Shown here: piece after piece, positions 38,179 through 51,328 of the stretch
How the letters are laid out: each line of letters opens with the position of its first letter
How positions within the stretch are numbered: position 1 is the stretch's first letter
Assembly (NCBI RefSeq): GCF_011064825.1
Contig: NZ_CP048751.1
Span: forward strand, 3,224,001 to 3,288,000
Source: Brevundimonas mediterranea
Lineage (GTDB): Bacteria; Pseudomonadota; Alphaproteobacteria; Caulobacterales; Caulobacteraceae
Direction: 5' to 3'
Length of the DNA stretch: 64,000 nt
Position numbers and translations under genes: made by a program
Notes under the pieces: generated by a model
Told to the model about the DNA's origin: nothing
Database searches by the model: none
What the model saw: the letters and a program-made list of their open reading frames with translations, nothing else

Positions 38179-38756
38179 TGCTGTTAGGTTACGCGCGGGT
38201 GTCCACCCCGGATCAAAAACTCGACCTCCAGATCGACGCTCTCGAAAAGGCTGGCTGCGAGCGAGTCTTCTCAGAAGCGGCCTCGGGGGTACGCTCGGAA
38301 AGAACAGCATTACGGGACGCGCTATCCCATGCGCGCTCGGGCGACGTCTTCATCGTGTGGAAGCTCGACCGTTTAGGGCGGACTGTTGGTCAACTCGTAG
38401 AGTTCGTGCGAAACTTACGAGAACGCGGTGTCGAGTTTCGAAGCCTTACTGATGGTATCGACACAACAACCCCTGCTGGTCGCTTCTTCTTCCATATGAT
38501 GGCTGCATTGGCAGAGATGGAGCGGGACCTTATTCGCGAGCGGACGATGGCCGGACTAGCGGCCGCTCGCGCTCGGGGTAAGCAAGGCGGGCGCCGCCCT
38601 ATCCTGTCCGAAAGGCAGTTGAAGCAGGCTAAGCTGCTTCTCGGCCACCCTGATCAAACTATGGAAGGGGTCGCTTCGTCCTTAGGCGTCTCTCGCAGCA
38701 CGCTTTATAGAGCAATCGCAAGAAGTGCTGCAGCTGGAAAGCTCGGCAGCAGGTGA
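38178..38756 (+). CDS. Serine site-specific recombinase (resolvase/invertase)
   Basis: A 192-residue small serine recombinase: nucleophilic serine in LGYARVSTPDQ, the arginine-rich active site in VWKLDRLGRTVGQL and MERDLIRERTMAGL, a long E helix, then a C-terminal helix-turn-helix (MEGVASSLGVSRSTLYRAIA). It would resolve cointegrates at the adjacent res-like site. In Tn5053 the resolvase follows tniQ; here it lies on the tniA side, transcribed away, so it may belong to this element in a rearranged order or to another one. Confidence 0.93.
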   Translation: MLLGYARVSTPDQKLDLQIDALEKAGCERVFSEAASGVRSERTALRDALSHARSGDVFIVWKLDRLGRTVGQLVEFVRNLRERGVEFRSLTDGIDTTTPAGRFFFHMMAALAEMERDLIRERTMAGLAAARARGKQGGRRPILSERQLKQAKLLLGHPDQTMEGVASSLGVSRSTLYRAIARSAAAGKLGSR

Positions 38757-38831
38757 TATCCAGCGTCCTCGATCAGTTTCAAGAACCCACCGGGCCACAA
38801 CAAATAAGCTTACAGCCCCACTCCAGGCGCA

Positions 38832-39041
38832 TCAGATCGCTGAGAGGGTCTTTCGGATGTCAAAGCGATACATCGCCAAGCCAACCGCCATAGGCGCCAA
38901 GGCTAGGGCTGACACCCTGACGGCCTCCATCGAATGTCCGATGCTCACACCCCAAAGGATAAACGTAAGCACCAGAAGCATTGAGGCTCCAACCAGCCAC
39001 CCACCAAGCAGTTGGACCGAAGTACCGGACGTCAACTTCAT
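38832..39041 (-). CDS. Small two-span membrane protein, 69 residues
   Basis: Start at ATG 39041 is preceded by a GGGAGAGG site. Two hydrophobic segments are visible (LLGGWLVGASMLLVLTFILW and VSALALAPMAVGLAMY) with a short basic tail. No family recognised. It lies between the resolvase and the metal-resistance genes, convergent with the resolvase. Composition resembles the mobile region. Confidence 0.5.
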   Translation of the reverse strand: MKLTSGTSVQLLGGWLVGASMLLVLTFILWGVSIGHSMEAVRVSALALAPMAVGLAMYRFDIRKTLSAI

Positions 39042-39255
39042 CGAGCCTCTCCCTGTTCGAGAGCACAACTAGATCGGCCGGGTAAATACAATCCAAAGAC
39101 GCATCCACTCAGGCCCAATCGGACTACAATGACTAGTTCAACGGGTGAGGCGTCCTACCCTTACTTCCGCTCAGACCGGCTAAGCGCCGCAGCAGGCATT
39201 CGCGAGCGCACCGTGCTGATTTCCACAATATCAAGATCCGTCGCCTAGACGCCCT

Positions 39256-39531
39256 TCAAAGATACTTCGTGATTTCCCGGAACTCGCCCATGGCCTGACG
39301 CGCCTCGGCGGGATCGCCCTCGGCCGCGTGGGCAAGGCAGTGGTCGATGTGGTCGTGGATGAGCGTCTTCTTGGCTGCGGCGACGGCCTTCTCGATCGCG
39401 TGCAGTTGCTGCGCCAGGTCCAGGCACGACCGCTCCGCCTCGATCATTCCGATCACAGTCCGCAAATGACCTTCGGCGCGCTTGAGCCGCTTGATGACGT
39501 CCGGGTGGGATGCGTGAGAAACATGAGCCAT
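39256..39531 (-). CDS. RcnR/CsoR-family metal-sensing repressor
   Basis: A 91-residue all-helical DUF156 regulator (KRLKRAEGHLRTVIGMIEAE). The metal ligands follow the nickel/cobalt RcnR pattern: His3 in the N-terminus MAHVSHASH, Cys36, His61 and His64/65 region (LIHDHIDHC), rather than the Cys-His-Cys pattern of copper CsoR. Such proteins release DNA on Ni(II) or Co(II). A matching G/C-tract operator lies immediately upstream at 39543-39561. It is probably the switch for the adjacent efflux genes. Confidence 0.88.
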   Translation of the reverse strand: MAHVSHASHPDVIKRLKRAEGHLRTVIGMIEAERSCLDLAQQLHAIEKAVAAAKKTLIHDHIDHCLAHAAEGDPAEARQAMGEFREITKYL

Positions 39532-39542
39532 GGAATTTGACC

Positions 39543-39561
39543 TATCCCCCTGGAGGGGATA
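39543..39561. promoter_or_regulatory. G/C-tract palindrome, probable RcnR-type operator
   Basis: TATCCCCCTGGAGGGGATA: 7-bp arms TATCCCC/GGGGATA around five bases, 12 bases upstream of the regulator start at 39531. DUF156 repressors bind such C-tract/G-tract inverted repeats, so autoregulation is likely. Confidence 0.75.
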
Positions 39562-39600
39562 CGGCAAGATGAAATCACGCTGACCGACCGGCGATCAGCT

Positions 39601-39960
39601 TCACATGCGACGCATCGAAACGATGTGGGCGGAGATCAGGAGGATAGAGCCGAACACAGTGCTCCAGACGGTCCAGCCATGGCCCGCGACTTCCGTCGCA
39701 CCAAACACCAGGGATCCCACTCCCAGTACGGCGACGGCTTTGACAGCGATCTCGACGCTTGGGCGACGCAGGATCGACAGATAGGCGAACGTCGCCGCCA
39801 CTAGGGCGAAAAGCCCATGCAGCCACTCCGTCGTGGCCAGGCCGACCAACGGAAGAACACTCGCCAGCACCGGCGCCGTCAAACAGTGGAGCAGGCACAC
39901 CACGGACAAGCCGGCGCCCAGGACGTCTTCAGAACGACGAGGCGTGAGGGCTTCCGACAA
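39601..39960 (-). CDS. MerC-domain membrane protein
   Basis: A 119-residue inner-membrane protein with four predicted spans and the MerC vicinal-cysteine-type motif VCLLHCLTAPVLAS in the first span. MerC proteins of mercury operons carry metal ions inward; chromosomal relatives in metal islands have unclear substrates. The start is a TTG at 39960 with a GGAG site seven bases upstream. It is divergent from the NreB-like exporter across a 19-bp palindrome and followed by the regulator gene on the same strand. Confidence 0.8.
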   Translation of the reverse strand: MSEALTPRRSEDVLGAGLSVVCLLHCLTAPVLASVLPLVGLATTEWLHGLFALVAATFAYLSILRRPSVEIAVKAVAVLGVGSLVFGATEVAGHGWTVWSTVFGSILLISAHIVSMRRM

Positions 39961-39971
39961 CGATATTCTCC

Positions 39972-39990
39972 AATGTTACGCCGTAACATT
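39972..39990. promoter_or_regulatory. Perfect 19-bp palindrome in the divergent MerC / NreB-like promoter region
   Basis: AATGTTACGCCGTAACATT is perfectly symmetric around a central C, placed between the divergent starts at 39960 and 40017. Its sequence differs from the G/C-tract operator at 39543, so it may be bound by another regulator. None with an evident match is encoded nearby. Confidence 0.65.
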
Positions 39991-40016
39991 TACCCCTGTC
40001 AGTCAGGCATTGAAAG

Positions 40017-41342
40017 ATGTTCTCTCCGCTTCGAAACGCCGCATATCGGCACCTCTTCATCGCTCAGGTCGCCGCCCTGCTGGGGACGGGCATGGCGACC
40101 GTGGCCCTGGGACTGTTGGCGCACGACCTCGCGGGCGCGAACGCGGGCGAAATCCTCGGCGCCGCCCTGGCCATCAAGATGATCGCCTATATCGGCGTCG
40201 CGCCGTTCGCGAGCGCCCTTGCGGCGCGCTTGCCGCGCAAGACGCTGCTGGTCTGTCTGGATCTCGTTCGCGCGGGCGTGGCGGTCGCCCTGCCCTTCGT
40301 CGGACAGGCCTGGCAGGTCTACGCCCTGATGACCGTGCTTTACGTCGCCTCTGCCGCCTTCACACCGGCGTTCCAAGCCATGATCCCCGATCTTCTCTCG
40401 GACGAGGCCGAATATACGAAGGCCCTGTCGCTCTCGCGTCTCGCCGCCGATCTGGAGAGCGTGGCGAGCCCTGTGGTCGCCGCCCTGCTGCTGGCCGTCA
40501 TCAGCTACAACAACCTCTTCGTCGGAACGGCGATCGGCTTCGTGCTTTCGGCAGGCTTCGTGGTGACGGCGCTTCTGCCCCGTCCGTCATCAGCCCAGCC
40601 CCTGCCGTTCCTCAAGCGACTGACCGGCGGCGTGCGGCTGTTCGCCTTCACGCCTCGGCTGCGTGGCCTGCTCGCGGTGAGCCTGGCCACGGCGGCGGGT
40701 GGGGCCATGGTCTTCGTGAACACTGTGGTCATCGTACAGTCCGTGTTCGACCTGCCCCAGCAGGCGACGGCCTGGGCGCTCGCGGCGTTCGGGGCCGGGT
40801 CCATGACGGCGGCCGTCGTCCTGCCCCGTATCCTCAATCGACTGAAGGACCGCACCGCCATGCTGATGGGGGCCGGCATCATGACCTGTGTGCTTCTGGC
40901 GGGGGCCTTGATTGCCCGGTCCTATCCGATCCTGATCGGACTGTGGATCGTGATGGGCTTCGGTTACTCGCTCACCATCACGCCGGCCGGTCGCGCGCTT
41001 CGCCGGTCGTCGAGCGCCGGGGACAGACCTGCCCTGTTCGCCGCACAGTTCGCCTTGTCGCACGCCTGCTGGCTGATCGCCTATCCGGTGGCGGGTCTCG
41101 TCTCGGCCGAAGCGAACCCGACGGCGGCCTTCCTCGTCCTCTCGGCGCTGTGCGCCGCCGGTCTCGTGCTGGGCCTTGTCGTTTGGCCGGCGCATGACCC
41201 GTTGAATGTGGTGCACAGCCACGATGGACTGACGACGGACGATCCTCACCTTGCCGAGGGCGTAAGGCTCAAGGACGGCGGCGTGGTCCACGCCCACCCG
41301 GTCGTCATCGACGACCAGCATCGGCGTTGGCCGAAATCATGA
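40017..41342 (+). CDS. NreB-like MFS nickel exporter with His-rich tail
   Basis: A 441-residue MFS protein with about 12 spans (MFSPLRNAAYRHLFIAQVAALL, LVCLDLVRAGVAVALPFVGQ). The last 45 residues form a hydrophilic tail with six histidines (VVHSHDG, DPHLAEG, VVHAHPVVIDDQHRR), as in NreB, which pumps Ni(II) out of the cytoplasm. Its place next to an RcnR-like regulator and an RND metal-efflux operon supports nickel or cobalt. Convergent with the anchor gene across a hairpin. Confidence 0.85.
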   Translation: MFSPLRNAAYRHLFIAQVAALLGTGMATVALGLLAHDLAGANAGEILGAALAIKMIAYIGVAPFASALAARLPRKTLLVCLDLVRAGVAVALPFVGQAWQVYALMTVLYVASAAFTPAFQAMIPDLLSDEAEYTKALSLSRLAADLESVASPVVAALLLAVISYNNLFVGTAIGFVLSAGFVVTALLPRPSSAQPLPFLKRLTGGVRLFAFTPRLRGLLAVSLATAAGGAMVFVNTVVIVQSVFDLPQQATAWALAAFGAGSMTAAVVLPRILNRLKDRTAMLMGAGIMTCVLLAGALIARSYPILIGLWIVMGFGYSLTITPAGRALRRSSSAGDRPALFAAQFALSHACWLIAYPVAGLVSAEANPTAAFLVLSALCAAGLVLGLVVWPAHDPLNVVHSHDGLTTDDPHLAEGVRLKDGGVVHAHPVVIDDQHRRWPKS

Positions 41343-41346
41343 GGCG

Positions 41347-41380
41347 CTGGTGGAGCGCAAGCAGGACAACGCTCCACCAG
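41347..41380. terminator. Hairpin between convergent metal-resistance genes
   Basis: CTGGTGGAGCG and CGCTCCACCAG form a perfect 11-bp stem with a 12-base loop directly after the exporter stop (41342). No T tract follows on either strand, so it may act as a weak bidirectional terminator or an mRNA-stabilising hairpin. Confidence 0.6.
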
Positions 41381-41422
41381 AACCCATGACGCGCCTTCGA
41401 TCAGCACGTCATACAAGTCAGG

Positions 41423-42094
41423 TCACACGACCCGCTTGATCTCCGTATAGGCGCCCTGGGTTTGCAGGGTGATGGTCACCGGCGCACCGGTGCGGTTACG
41501 CCAGAACCAGCCGTGGGCGCCGGTGAAGGCGGCGGTCAGTTCGCCCGACTGCTGCTGCGCCGAGCCCTTGCCGTAGGCGTGGTAGGAAAGGCCTGGACGG
41601 TCAGCGTGGGTGTCGAAGTTGATCTTGCCGCCGCTACTGGTCCAGGTGAACCGCGCCTTGGCGCCCTCGACCATCACCAACTTGATCTCTGCGCCCTGGT
41701 CGGGTGCGAGCGTGAGCACGGTTTCATCGGTCCGCACCTCGGCGGTCGGCGCAGGTTGGACGGCCGGCGCAGTCGGCGAAGGACTGGCTGCGGGAGCGGT
41801 CGCCCCGGCGGCAGGTGTCGCCACATCGAGCGGCGGCGCGGCGGAAAGCCCCGATCCGGCGGCGGCGTCGGCGGCGGCGTCCGCTTCGGCCTCGGCTGCC
41901 AGTTGAACCTTGATACGACCCATCTCGGTCAGGCCGAAAATGGAGCCGACGCGGGTCGGATCGACCCCGTATTCGGACGGCATGACGATGGTGACCAGAA
42001 GCACGGAGGCGACGGCGGCGGCGATGCCGGTCGATTTGAGCAACTGCCCGGTCGAAGGCAGGTCGGAACGGGCGGGACGGTTTGCGTTGTACAT
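41423..42094 (-). CDS. Transmembrane anchor protein of metal-resistance operon
   Basis: A 223-residue protein with one N-terminal span (GIAAAVASVLLVTIVMPSEY), an Ala/Pro-rich linker (about residues 70-120), and a periplasmic beta domain (TDETVLTLAPDQGAEIKLVM, GGKINFDTHADRPG, GAPVTITLQTQGAY). It is the last gene of the seven-gene operon, 13 bases after the HupE-like gene. Similar anchor proteins accompany HupE-like proteins in RND metal-efflux clusters; a biochemical role is not established to my knowledge. Confidence 0.75.
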   Translation of the reverse strand: MYNANRPARSDLPSTGQLLKSTGIAAAVASVLLVTIVMPSEYGVDPTRVGSIFGLTEMGRIKVQLAAEAEADAAADAAAGSGLSAAPPLDVATPAAGATAPAASPSPTAPAVQPAPTAEVRTDETVLTLAPDQGAEIKLVMVEGAKARFTWTSSGGKINFDTHADRPGLSYHAYGKGSAQQQSGELTAAFTGAHGWFWRNRTGAPVTITLQTQGAYTEIKRVV

Positions 42095-42107
42095 GGAAGG
42101 TCTCCGA

Positions 42108-42839
42108 TCACATGACGAAGAAGCCGACGAGCTGATAGCCCGTCAGGAGGAAGCCGAGGGTCATCAGCACGACGTTGGTCAGATAAGCGTGTTCCCAGAA
42201 GCTGTTCGAACGCCGCCAGAAGCCCATCAGGATGAGGATGCCGCCCAGGGCGAGCAGTTGCCCGATCTCGACGCCGATATTGAAGGCGACCAGATTGAGG
42301 AACAGGCCGTCAGGCGAGAGTTGGAAGTCCTGAAGCTTGGTCGCCAGGCCGAAGCCGTGGAACAGACCGAAGATCAGGGTCGCCCCCTTGGTCGAGGGCT
42401 GGAAGCCGAACCATCTCTGGAAGGCGCCCATATTGTCGAGCGCCTTGTAGACGACCGACAGGCCGATGATGGCGTCCACTACATAGCTGGAGACGCTGAT
42501 ATTGGTCAGGACGCCGAGCAGCAGGGTGGATGAGTGACCGATGGCGAACAGGGTCACATAGATGCTGATGTCCTTCATCCGGTAGAGGAAGAAGATCACG
42601 CCGAACAGGAACAGCAGGTGGTCGTAGCCGGTGACCATATGTTTGGCGCCGAGATAGACGAACGGCCAGAACAGGAAGCCCGAGGTCTCCTGGATATAGC
42701 CCTTGTCGCCTTCGGCGACGCCGTGAGCGAGGACCTGGCTGAGCAGGCCCTCCATGAAGAGGAATCCGATCACGAGGAGCGCGAGGGTCCAGGGCGATCG
42801 GAGCCACGACCGGGGGTCGTGACGCGCGATTGACGTCAT
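42108..42839 (-). CDS. HupE/UreJ-like membrane protein
   Basis: A 243-residue protein with about seven spans. The first (about residues 15-38) may be a signal or anchor, and GVAEGDKGYIQ is probably periplasmic. Conserved histidines lie in HMVTGYDHLLFLFGV, AIGHSSTLLLG and GLFHGFGLA, the metal-binding pattern of the HupE/UreJ_2 family, which moves nickel or cobalt. The start overlaps the acyltransferase stop by ATGA. In an efflux operon its role may be metal retrieval or sensing. Confidence 0.85.
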   Translation of the reverse strand: MTSIARHDPRSWLRSPWTLALLVIGFLFMEGLLSQVLAHGVAEGDKGYIQETSGFLFWPFVYLGAKHMVTGYDHLLFLFGVIFFLYRMKDISIYVTLFAIGHSSTLLLGVLTNISVSSYVVDAIIGLSVVYKALDNMGAFQRWFGFQPSTKGATLIFGLFHGFGLATKLQDFQLSPDGLFLNLVAFNIGVEIGQLLALGGILILMGFWRRSNSFWEHAYLTNVVLMTLGFLLTGYQLVGFFVM

Positions 42840-44022
42840 GATTTCTCTTTCGATGTGGGAGGGATTGTGGCGCGATCGTCGGCGCCCTTTCGGATCGACC
42901 ATCTCAGCCAAAGCCGAGCGGGCCTTTCCCAGAAGGCGTGAAGCGCGAAGGCCGCGCCGATCGTCAGCGCCAGCAACACCGCCGCTTCCCACAAGGGGAG
43001 ACGATAGGTGCTGTCGACGCCGTGCAGCAGAGCCATGCCGTTCTTCCAGATGATCAGAAGCGGCAGGTGGACGAGATAGAGAGCGTAGGAGGCCTCGCCC
43101 GCCTCCACCGCCCAGGGGTGCGCGGCGAACGCCGCGTCCGTGCGCGCCAGCAAGGCCAGGGTCAGGATGACCAGACCCGCCACCGCGACGGTCAGCCGCT
43201 CGTCGGCGGCGAAGTGCATCATGGCCAACAGGGTCACAACGCTGAGCCCCGCCGCCAGTCGAGTGACTGTCGGTGAGAGCTTCAGCCGGGCGCCGAGCTG
43301 ATAAAGGGCCACGCCGTACAGGAACTCCGGTGCGATCCTGAGCACGCCGAGAACAAGCTCGGCATGGGTCAGGATTTCGCCGAAACGCCAGCGATAGAAG
43401 GCGTCCAGTGCGACGAAGCCTGCGATCGCAAGCCCCAGGGTGAGCCAGGGATTGCGGCCGGAACGAAGACCGATCCAGGCGAACACCGGAAAGGCCAGAT
43501 AGGCGGCCCATTCGGCGGACAGGGACCAGGACGGCCCGTTCCATTCGTTCGGGACAGACGCGGGCAACCAGGCGTGGATCATGCCCGCCGCCGCGACGAG
43601 CCCGGCGAACGAATAGCTCTGGCTGTCGAACGGCTGGCCCAGGGCCACGGCGACGCTGACGATCACGACCATCAGCACCAGCATCAGGCCATGCGCCGGA
43701 TAGATCCGGGCCATGCGTGCGGTCAAAAAGCGTCCATAGTGGAACGTCCCGTCGCGCACCTGACGGCCATAGACGTGCGACAGCACGAAGCCCGACAGGA
43801 TGAAGAAGAAATCGACCGCGAGGCGAGCACGCTCGATCAGGCTGACGCCCATCCCGCCCTCGGCGACGATGTTGAGCTGATAGTGGAACAGCACCACGCC
43901 GAGGGCGAGCCAGAAACGGATGCTGGTCAGGACCGGCATCCGTTCGGGAAAGGCATGGGTCGGCGCGACTGGGGGAATCCCGCCGACCCCGCCGCCGCGC
44001 TTTTCAGGAAGCGCGGCGGTCA

Positions 44023-44023
<1 letters not shown>
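42836..44023 (-). CDS. Acyltransferase 3 family (OafA-like) membrane protein
   Basis: A 395-residue protein with about ten spans. The family's SIRFWLALGVVLFHY with the catalytic histidine, AVDFFFILSGFVLSHVYG, and RMARIYPAHGLML are present. These enzymes transfer acetyl or other acyl groups to envelope polysaccharides. It is wedged between the RND pump gene (one-base overlap, TGATG) and the HupE-like gene (ATGA), so it is translated as part of the metal operon, an unusual partner. Confidence 0.88.
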
Positions 44024-48487
<4,464 letters not shown>

Positions 48488-48491
<4 letters not shown>

Positions 48492-49798
48492 TGTGGAGTC
48501 TCCATGCCGAGCAGGTCGGCGTGCGCGCCGGTCAGGCGATCAAGGCGGGCGCGGTCGTTGTGGAAGGCCTGAAGCACCGTCACGCGACGGGCTCGGCTCT
48601 GCAGAAGGGCCGTCTGTGCGGCCATGACGTCGTTGTAGGTGAAGCCGCCGCGCGCGAACCCGTCACGGACCAGGGTCACGGCCCGCTCCGCCTGCGGCAG
48701 GGTCTCTTCGCTGATGCGCCGGACCTCGTTGGCCTGGGACAGCAGCAGGACCTGGAGGCGAGCGATTTCGCGATCCAGTTCGATCCGTCTCGCGCCGAGA
48801 TCCGCCTGCGCGGCTATGCCTTCTGCCCTGGCGCGGTCGATGGCACCCTGGTTCCGGTCGTAGCGTTGCAAGGGGATGGATCCGCCGACGACCAGCGACA
48901 GGTCGTTGTTCCAGAAGTGGCGAACGCCGACGCTGACGGTGGGATCTGCGACGGCTCTCGCCTCCTCCACCCGCACCTGGGCGACTGCCGCAGCCTGGCG
49001 CGCGCGGAACACGTCAAGATCGGCTTCCGCGACTTCGCCGGCGACCACGCGCGATGCGCTGGTGTCTTCGAAGGCGGTCGGATCCAGACGGAAGTTGACC
49101 GTCCCGTCCCAGTATTTGCCGATCATGATCGCCGCCATGCGCGCGGCGACCTCGGCCTGATCGAACTCGATCTGGGCCTGGGCCAGTTCAGCCTCGGCGC
49201 GGGCTCCGGCGAACAGAGGATCGCGCGCGGCGTTGACCCGCCGCTGCACCTCGTTCTGGAAGCGCTCCGCCATGGTGAGCCGTTCTCTGGCGATCTCGAC
49301 CTGGGCCTGAGCTGCCATGGCGTCGGACCAGGCGCGCTGCACCCGTTCCAGACGATCCAGTTGGGCGACCCGCGCCTGTGCGGCGACCAACAGGCCTTCG
49401 CTACGCGCCAGGCTGGAACGGGCAGGACGGTCCCCGCCGCGCTCGATCCTCTGCTCATAGGTCAGGGTGGTCTCGGTGCGGTCGAGGATGTCGCCCCCGC
49501 CCAACGTTGGCAGGTTCTCGACCATCAGTCCGAGCGTCGGATTGGGGCGCACCCCGGCCTGGCGCACGCCGGCTTCGACAGCGCGCAGTCGCGCTTCGTA
49601 ACCCGCACGCGCCGGGTCGGCGACGATGGAGCGCCGCAGCGCCTCTTCGAGCGACAGGACAGGCGAGGCCTGGACGGCCTCGGCGGACGGCGTCGCCTGG
49701 GCGAACGCCGGTGAAGGCAGCGATACGGTCGCCGCCAGGACGAGAGCAAGGGCGGACATGGCCGCGCCTCGCCCCCGCCATCCGGCGGAGCCGGACAT
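48488..49798 (-). CDS. Outer-membrane efflux protein (CzcC/CnrC-like, TolC superfamily)
   Basis: About 436 residues with a signal peptide cleaved near AFA-QATP and two OEP repeats of long helices (LEEALRRSIVADPARAGYEA; RARQAAAVAQVRVEEARAVA). It would form the trimeric outer-membrane duct of the RND system. The start at 49798 includes arginines ahead of the hydrophobic core; an ATG at 49759 has a better GAGG site and still leaves a signal peptide, so the start is not settled. Confidence 0.9.
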
Positions 49799-49871
49799 GG
49801 AAGGTATCAAGGAATTTCTCCAACAGGACGCGCACGGCCGCACGGCCGCGCAGGATCAGCTCTTCAGGCGA

Positions 49872-50279
49872 TCAGGCGTTCTGTTTTGGAGGCTGTTGCG
49901 GGGCGTCGATCAACGCGCCCGGCGGGACGGATTCCGGGGTCGGACCCAGGCGCACGACATAGGCGATGGAGGCGTCGATCGGCGGCAGCTCGTCGCCGAT
50001 GACCAGGTGCTGGTCAGCGCCGCCATGGTGGTGGTGCGATTTGATCGGCTGACCGTCGAAGTCGCCGTCGTTCGCATCGACAAGCGTGTCGCCGGGGCTG
50101 GCGTCGACGACTTGATGATCGTGATCGTGATCATCGGCGGCGATTTCGACATAGGCGACGCCGGGGAATTGGACCGCGTGCTCGATCTTGTGCTCGGCGC
50201 TGATCGCGCCAAAGGCCTGCAGCGCGACCATAAGGGTCACGGCAAGTCCGACGCAAAACTGGCGAGCAAGGTGAGACAA
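49872..50279 (-). CDS. His-rich periplasmic protein, first gene of the metal-efflux operon
   Basis: A 135-residue secreted protein: signal peptide (FCVGLAVTLMVALQAFGAIS), then two histidine clusters, DDHDHDHQ and SHHHHGGADQH, separated by an acidic stretch, and a Pro-rich C-terminus. Such proteins can bind nickel or cobalt in the periplasm and may buffer or deliver it to the pump. I do not recognise a named family; CnrX and CzcE are functional analogues at best. Gap to the outer-membrane gene is about 70 bases. Confidence 0.8.
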   Translation of the reverse strand: MSHLARQFCVGLAVTLMVALQAFGAISAEHKIEHAVQFPGVAYVEIAADDHDHDHQVVDASPGDTLVDANDGDFDGQPIKSHHHHGGADQHLVIGDELPPIDASIAYVVRLGPTPESVPPGALIDAPQQPPKQNA

Positions 50280-50645
50280 TAGAATACCCCGAGAATCTCC
50301 GCATACGTCGAACGCGGAGTTTCGGCAATGGGGCGACGATGGGGCAGATTGTCCGACCGTACCGTAAAAGGCCGCGCTGAACGCTGCTTAGGCAAAACGC
50401 GCTATGGTCCTTCTCGCTCATCGAGTCTGCCTATGCGCGAGCGGTAGGCGCTGGCCTTCGCCGAGGAAACGAAGTTGCACAGCCTACCGGGCCCTCTCAA
50501 GAGCCGAGGCGGTCGCCGAGTCGATGACTGCGCCGTGTAATGGAGAAATTAAGCCGACTCTCCGATCTTCCATCGCCATTGCCGACACGCGGGTTGTATG
50601 TTCGATATTCTAACATTACATTGGTCGAATGTCGGAGGATCAGCC
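50280..50645. promoter_or_regulatory. Divergent intergenic region between the metal operon and the ACP/ImmA cluster
   Basis: No convincing gene lies here. Near the metal operon start there is an inverted repeat CTCCGC-N11-GCGGAG (50297-50319) and an ATACCCC half-site at 50284-50290 resembling half of the 39543 operator. Near the plus-strand cluster, GTTCGA (50600) and TAACATT (50611) precede a GGAGGA ribosome site. The middle part shows nothing I can name. Confidence 0.45.
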
Positions 50646-50978
50646 ATGACACAGATCAAGGACAAGCCGGAGACCAAGCCGTTTCCCGTCAAGGCGGTGA
50701 GCGCCTGCCTCTTGGCGGAGCTGACCTCACTGGCGGAAAGCGAGTTTGCCCTGCAGGGCGTAACGCCTCCCGCCGACCCGATAACCCTGCTTACCACCAA
50801 GATTCGGCTAGATTCCCTGACAGTCGTCGACGTGACCTTGGCGCTAGAGGACATTCTCGGGTTCGAGCCCAAGAATATTGTCAAGACCGGCGGCTACGAT
50901 TCCATCCAGGCTGCTTTGGACCATATGATGCCCCGGCTTGAGGCGGCCTGGAAGAAAACCCATCCGGCCAGCGCATGA
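50646..50978 (+). CDS. Acyl-carrier-protein-like protein, 110 residues
   Basis: Start ATG 50646 follows a GGAGGA site. After a Lys-rich N-terminus come helices, then KIRLDSLTVVDVTLALEDIL, in which the DSL serine matches the 4'-phosphopantetheine attachment site and the following helix II resembles acyl carrier proteins; FEPKNIVKTGGYDSIQAALDH would be helix III-IV. No ketosynthase, acyl-activating enzyme or phosphopantetheinyl transferase is nearby. It overlaps the XRE gene by four bases, so it is part of that operon. ACP identity is by motif only. Confidence 0.65.
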   Translation: MTQIKDKPETKPFPVKAVSACLLAELTSLAESEFALQGVTPPADPITLLTTKIRLDSLTVVDVTLALEDILGFEPKNIVKTGGYDSIQAALDHMMPRLEAAWKKTHPASA

Positions 50979-51325
50979 TCGACGACGACGAACAGGCCCG
51001 GCGCAGTCTGGGGGAACGGCTTCGCGAAGCGCGGGAATATCTCGGTCTGAAGCAGGAAGAGGTGGCCGCGCATCTCAAGCTGCCCCGCACGGCGCTGACC
51101 GGTATCGAGAGTGGACAGCGGCGCGTGGAAGCGATCGAACTCACCCGCCTAGCGCGGCTCTACCGGCAATCAGTGGGCTATCTTACCGGAATCGAGGGAC
51201 CGCCTGATTTGCCGCCCGATGTGGCACATCTGGCGCGCCAGGCGGCCGACCTATCGCAAAGAGACCGGGAGGAGCTGGGCCGCTTCACCGAGTTTCTACT
51301 GGCGCGCGCCCGGAAGACGGACTGA
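50975..51325 (+). CDS. XRE-family transcriptional regulator
   Basis: A 116-residue protein with an XRE helix-turn-helix at residues about 12-70 (GERLREAREYLGLKQEEVAA, PRTALTGIESGQRRVEAIEL) followed by a helical tail. It precedes an ImmA/IrrE peptidase gene by three bases, the arrangement seen in phage and ICE ImmR/ImmA switches, where the peptidase cleaves the repressor. It probably represses its own operon, and perhaps the convergent UDG/MazG pair. Confidence 0.92.
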   Translation: MIDDDEQARRSLGERLREAREYLGLKQEEVAAHLKLPRTALTGIESGQRRVEAIELTRLARLYRQSVGYLTGIEGPPDLPPDVAHLARQAADLSQRDREELGRFTEFLLARARKTD

Positions 51326-51328
51326 CGG

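Noticed and set aside
32075..39255. CRISPR-associated Tn7-like transposon, suggested by TniQ and TniB
   Set aside because: No cas gene and no repeat-spacer array in the window; gene sizes and order fit the Tn402/Tn5053 group.
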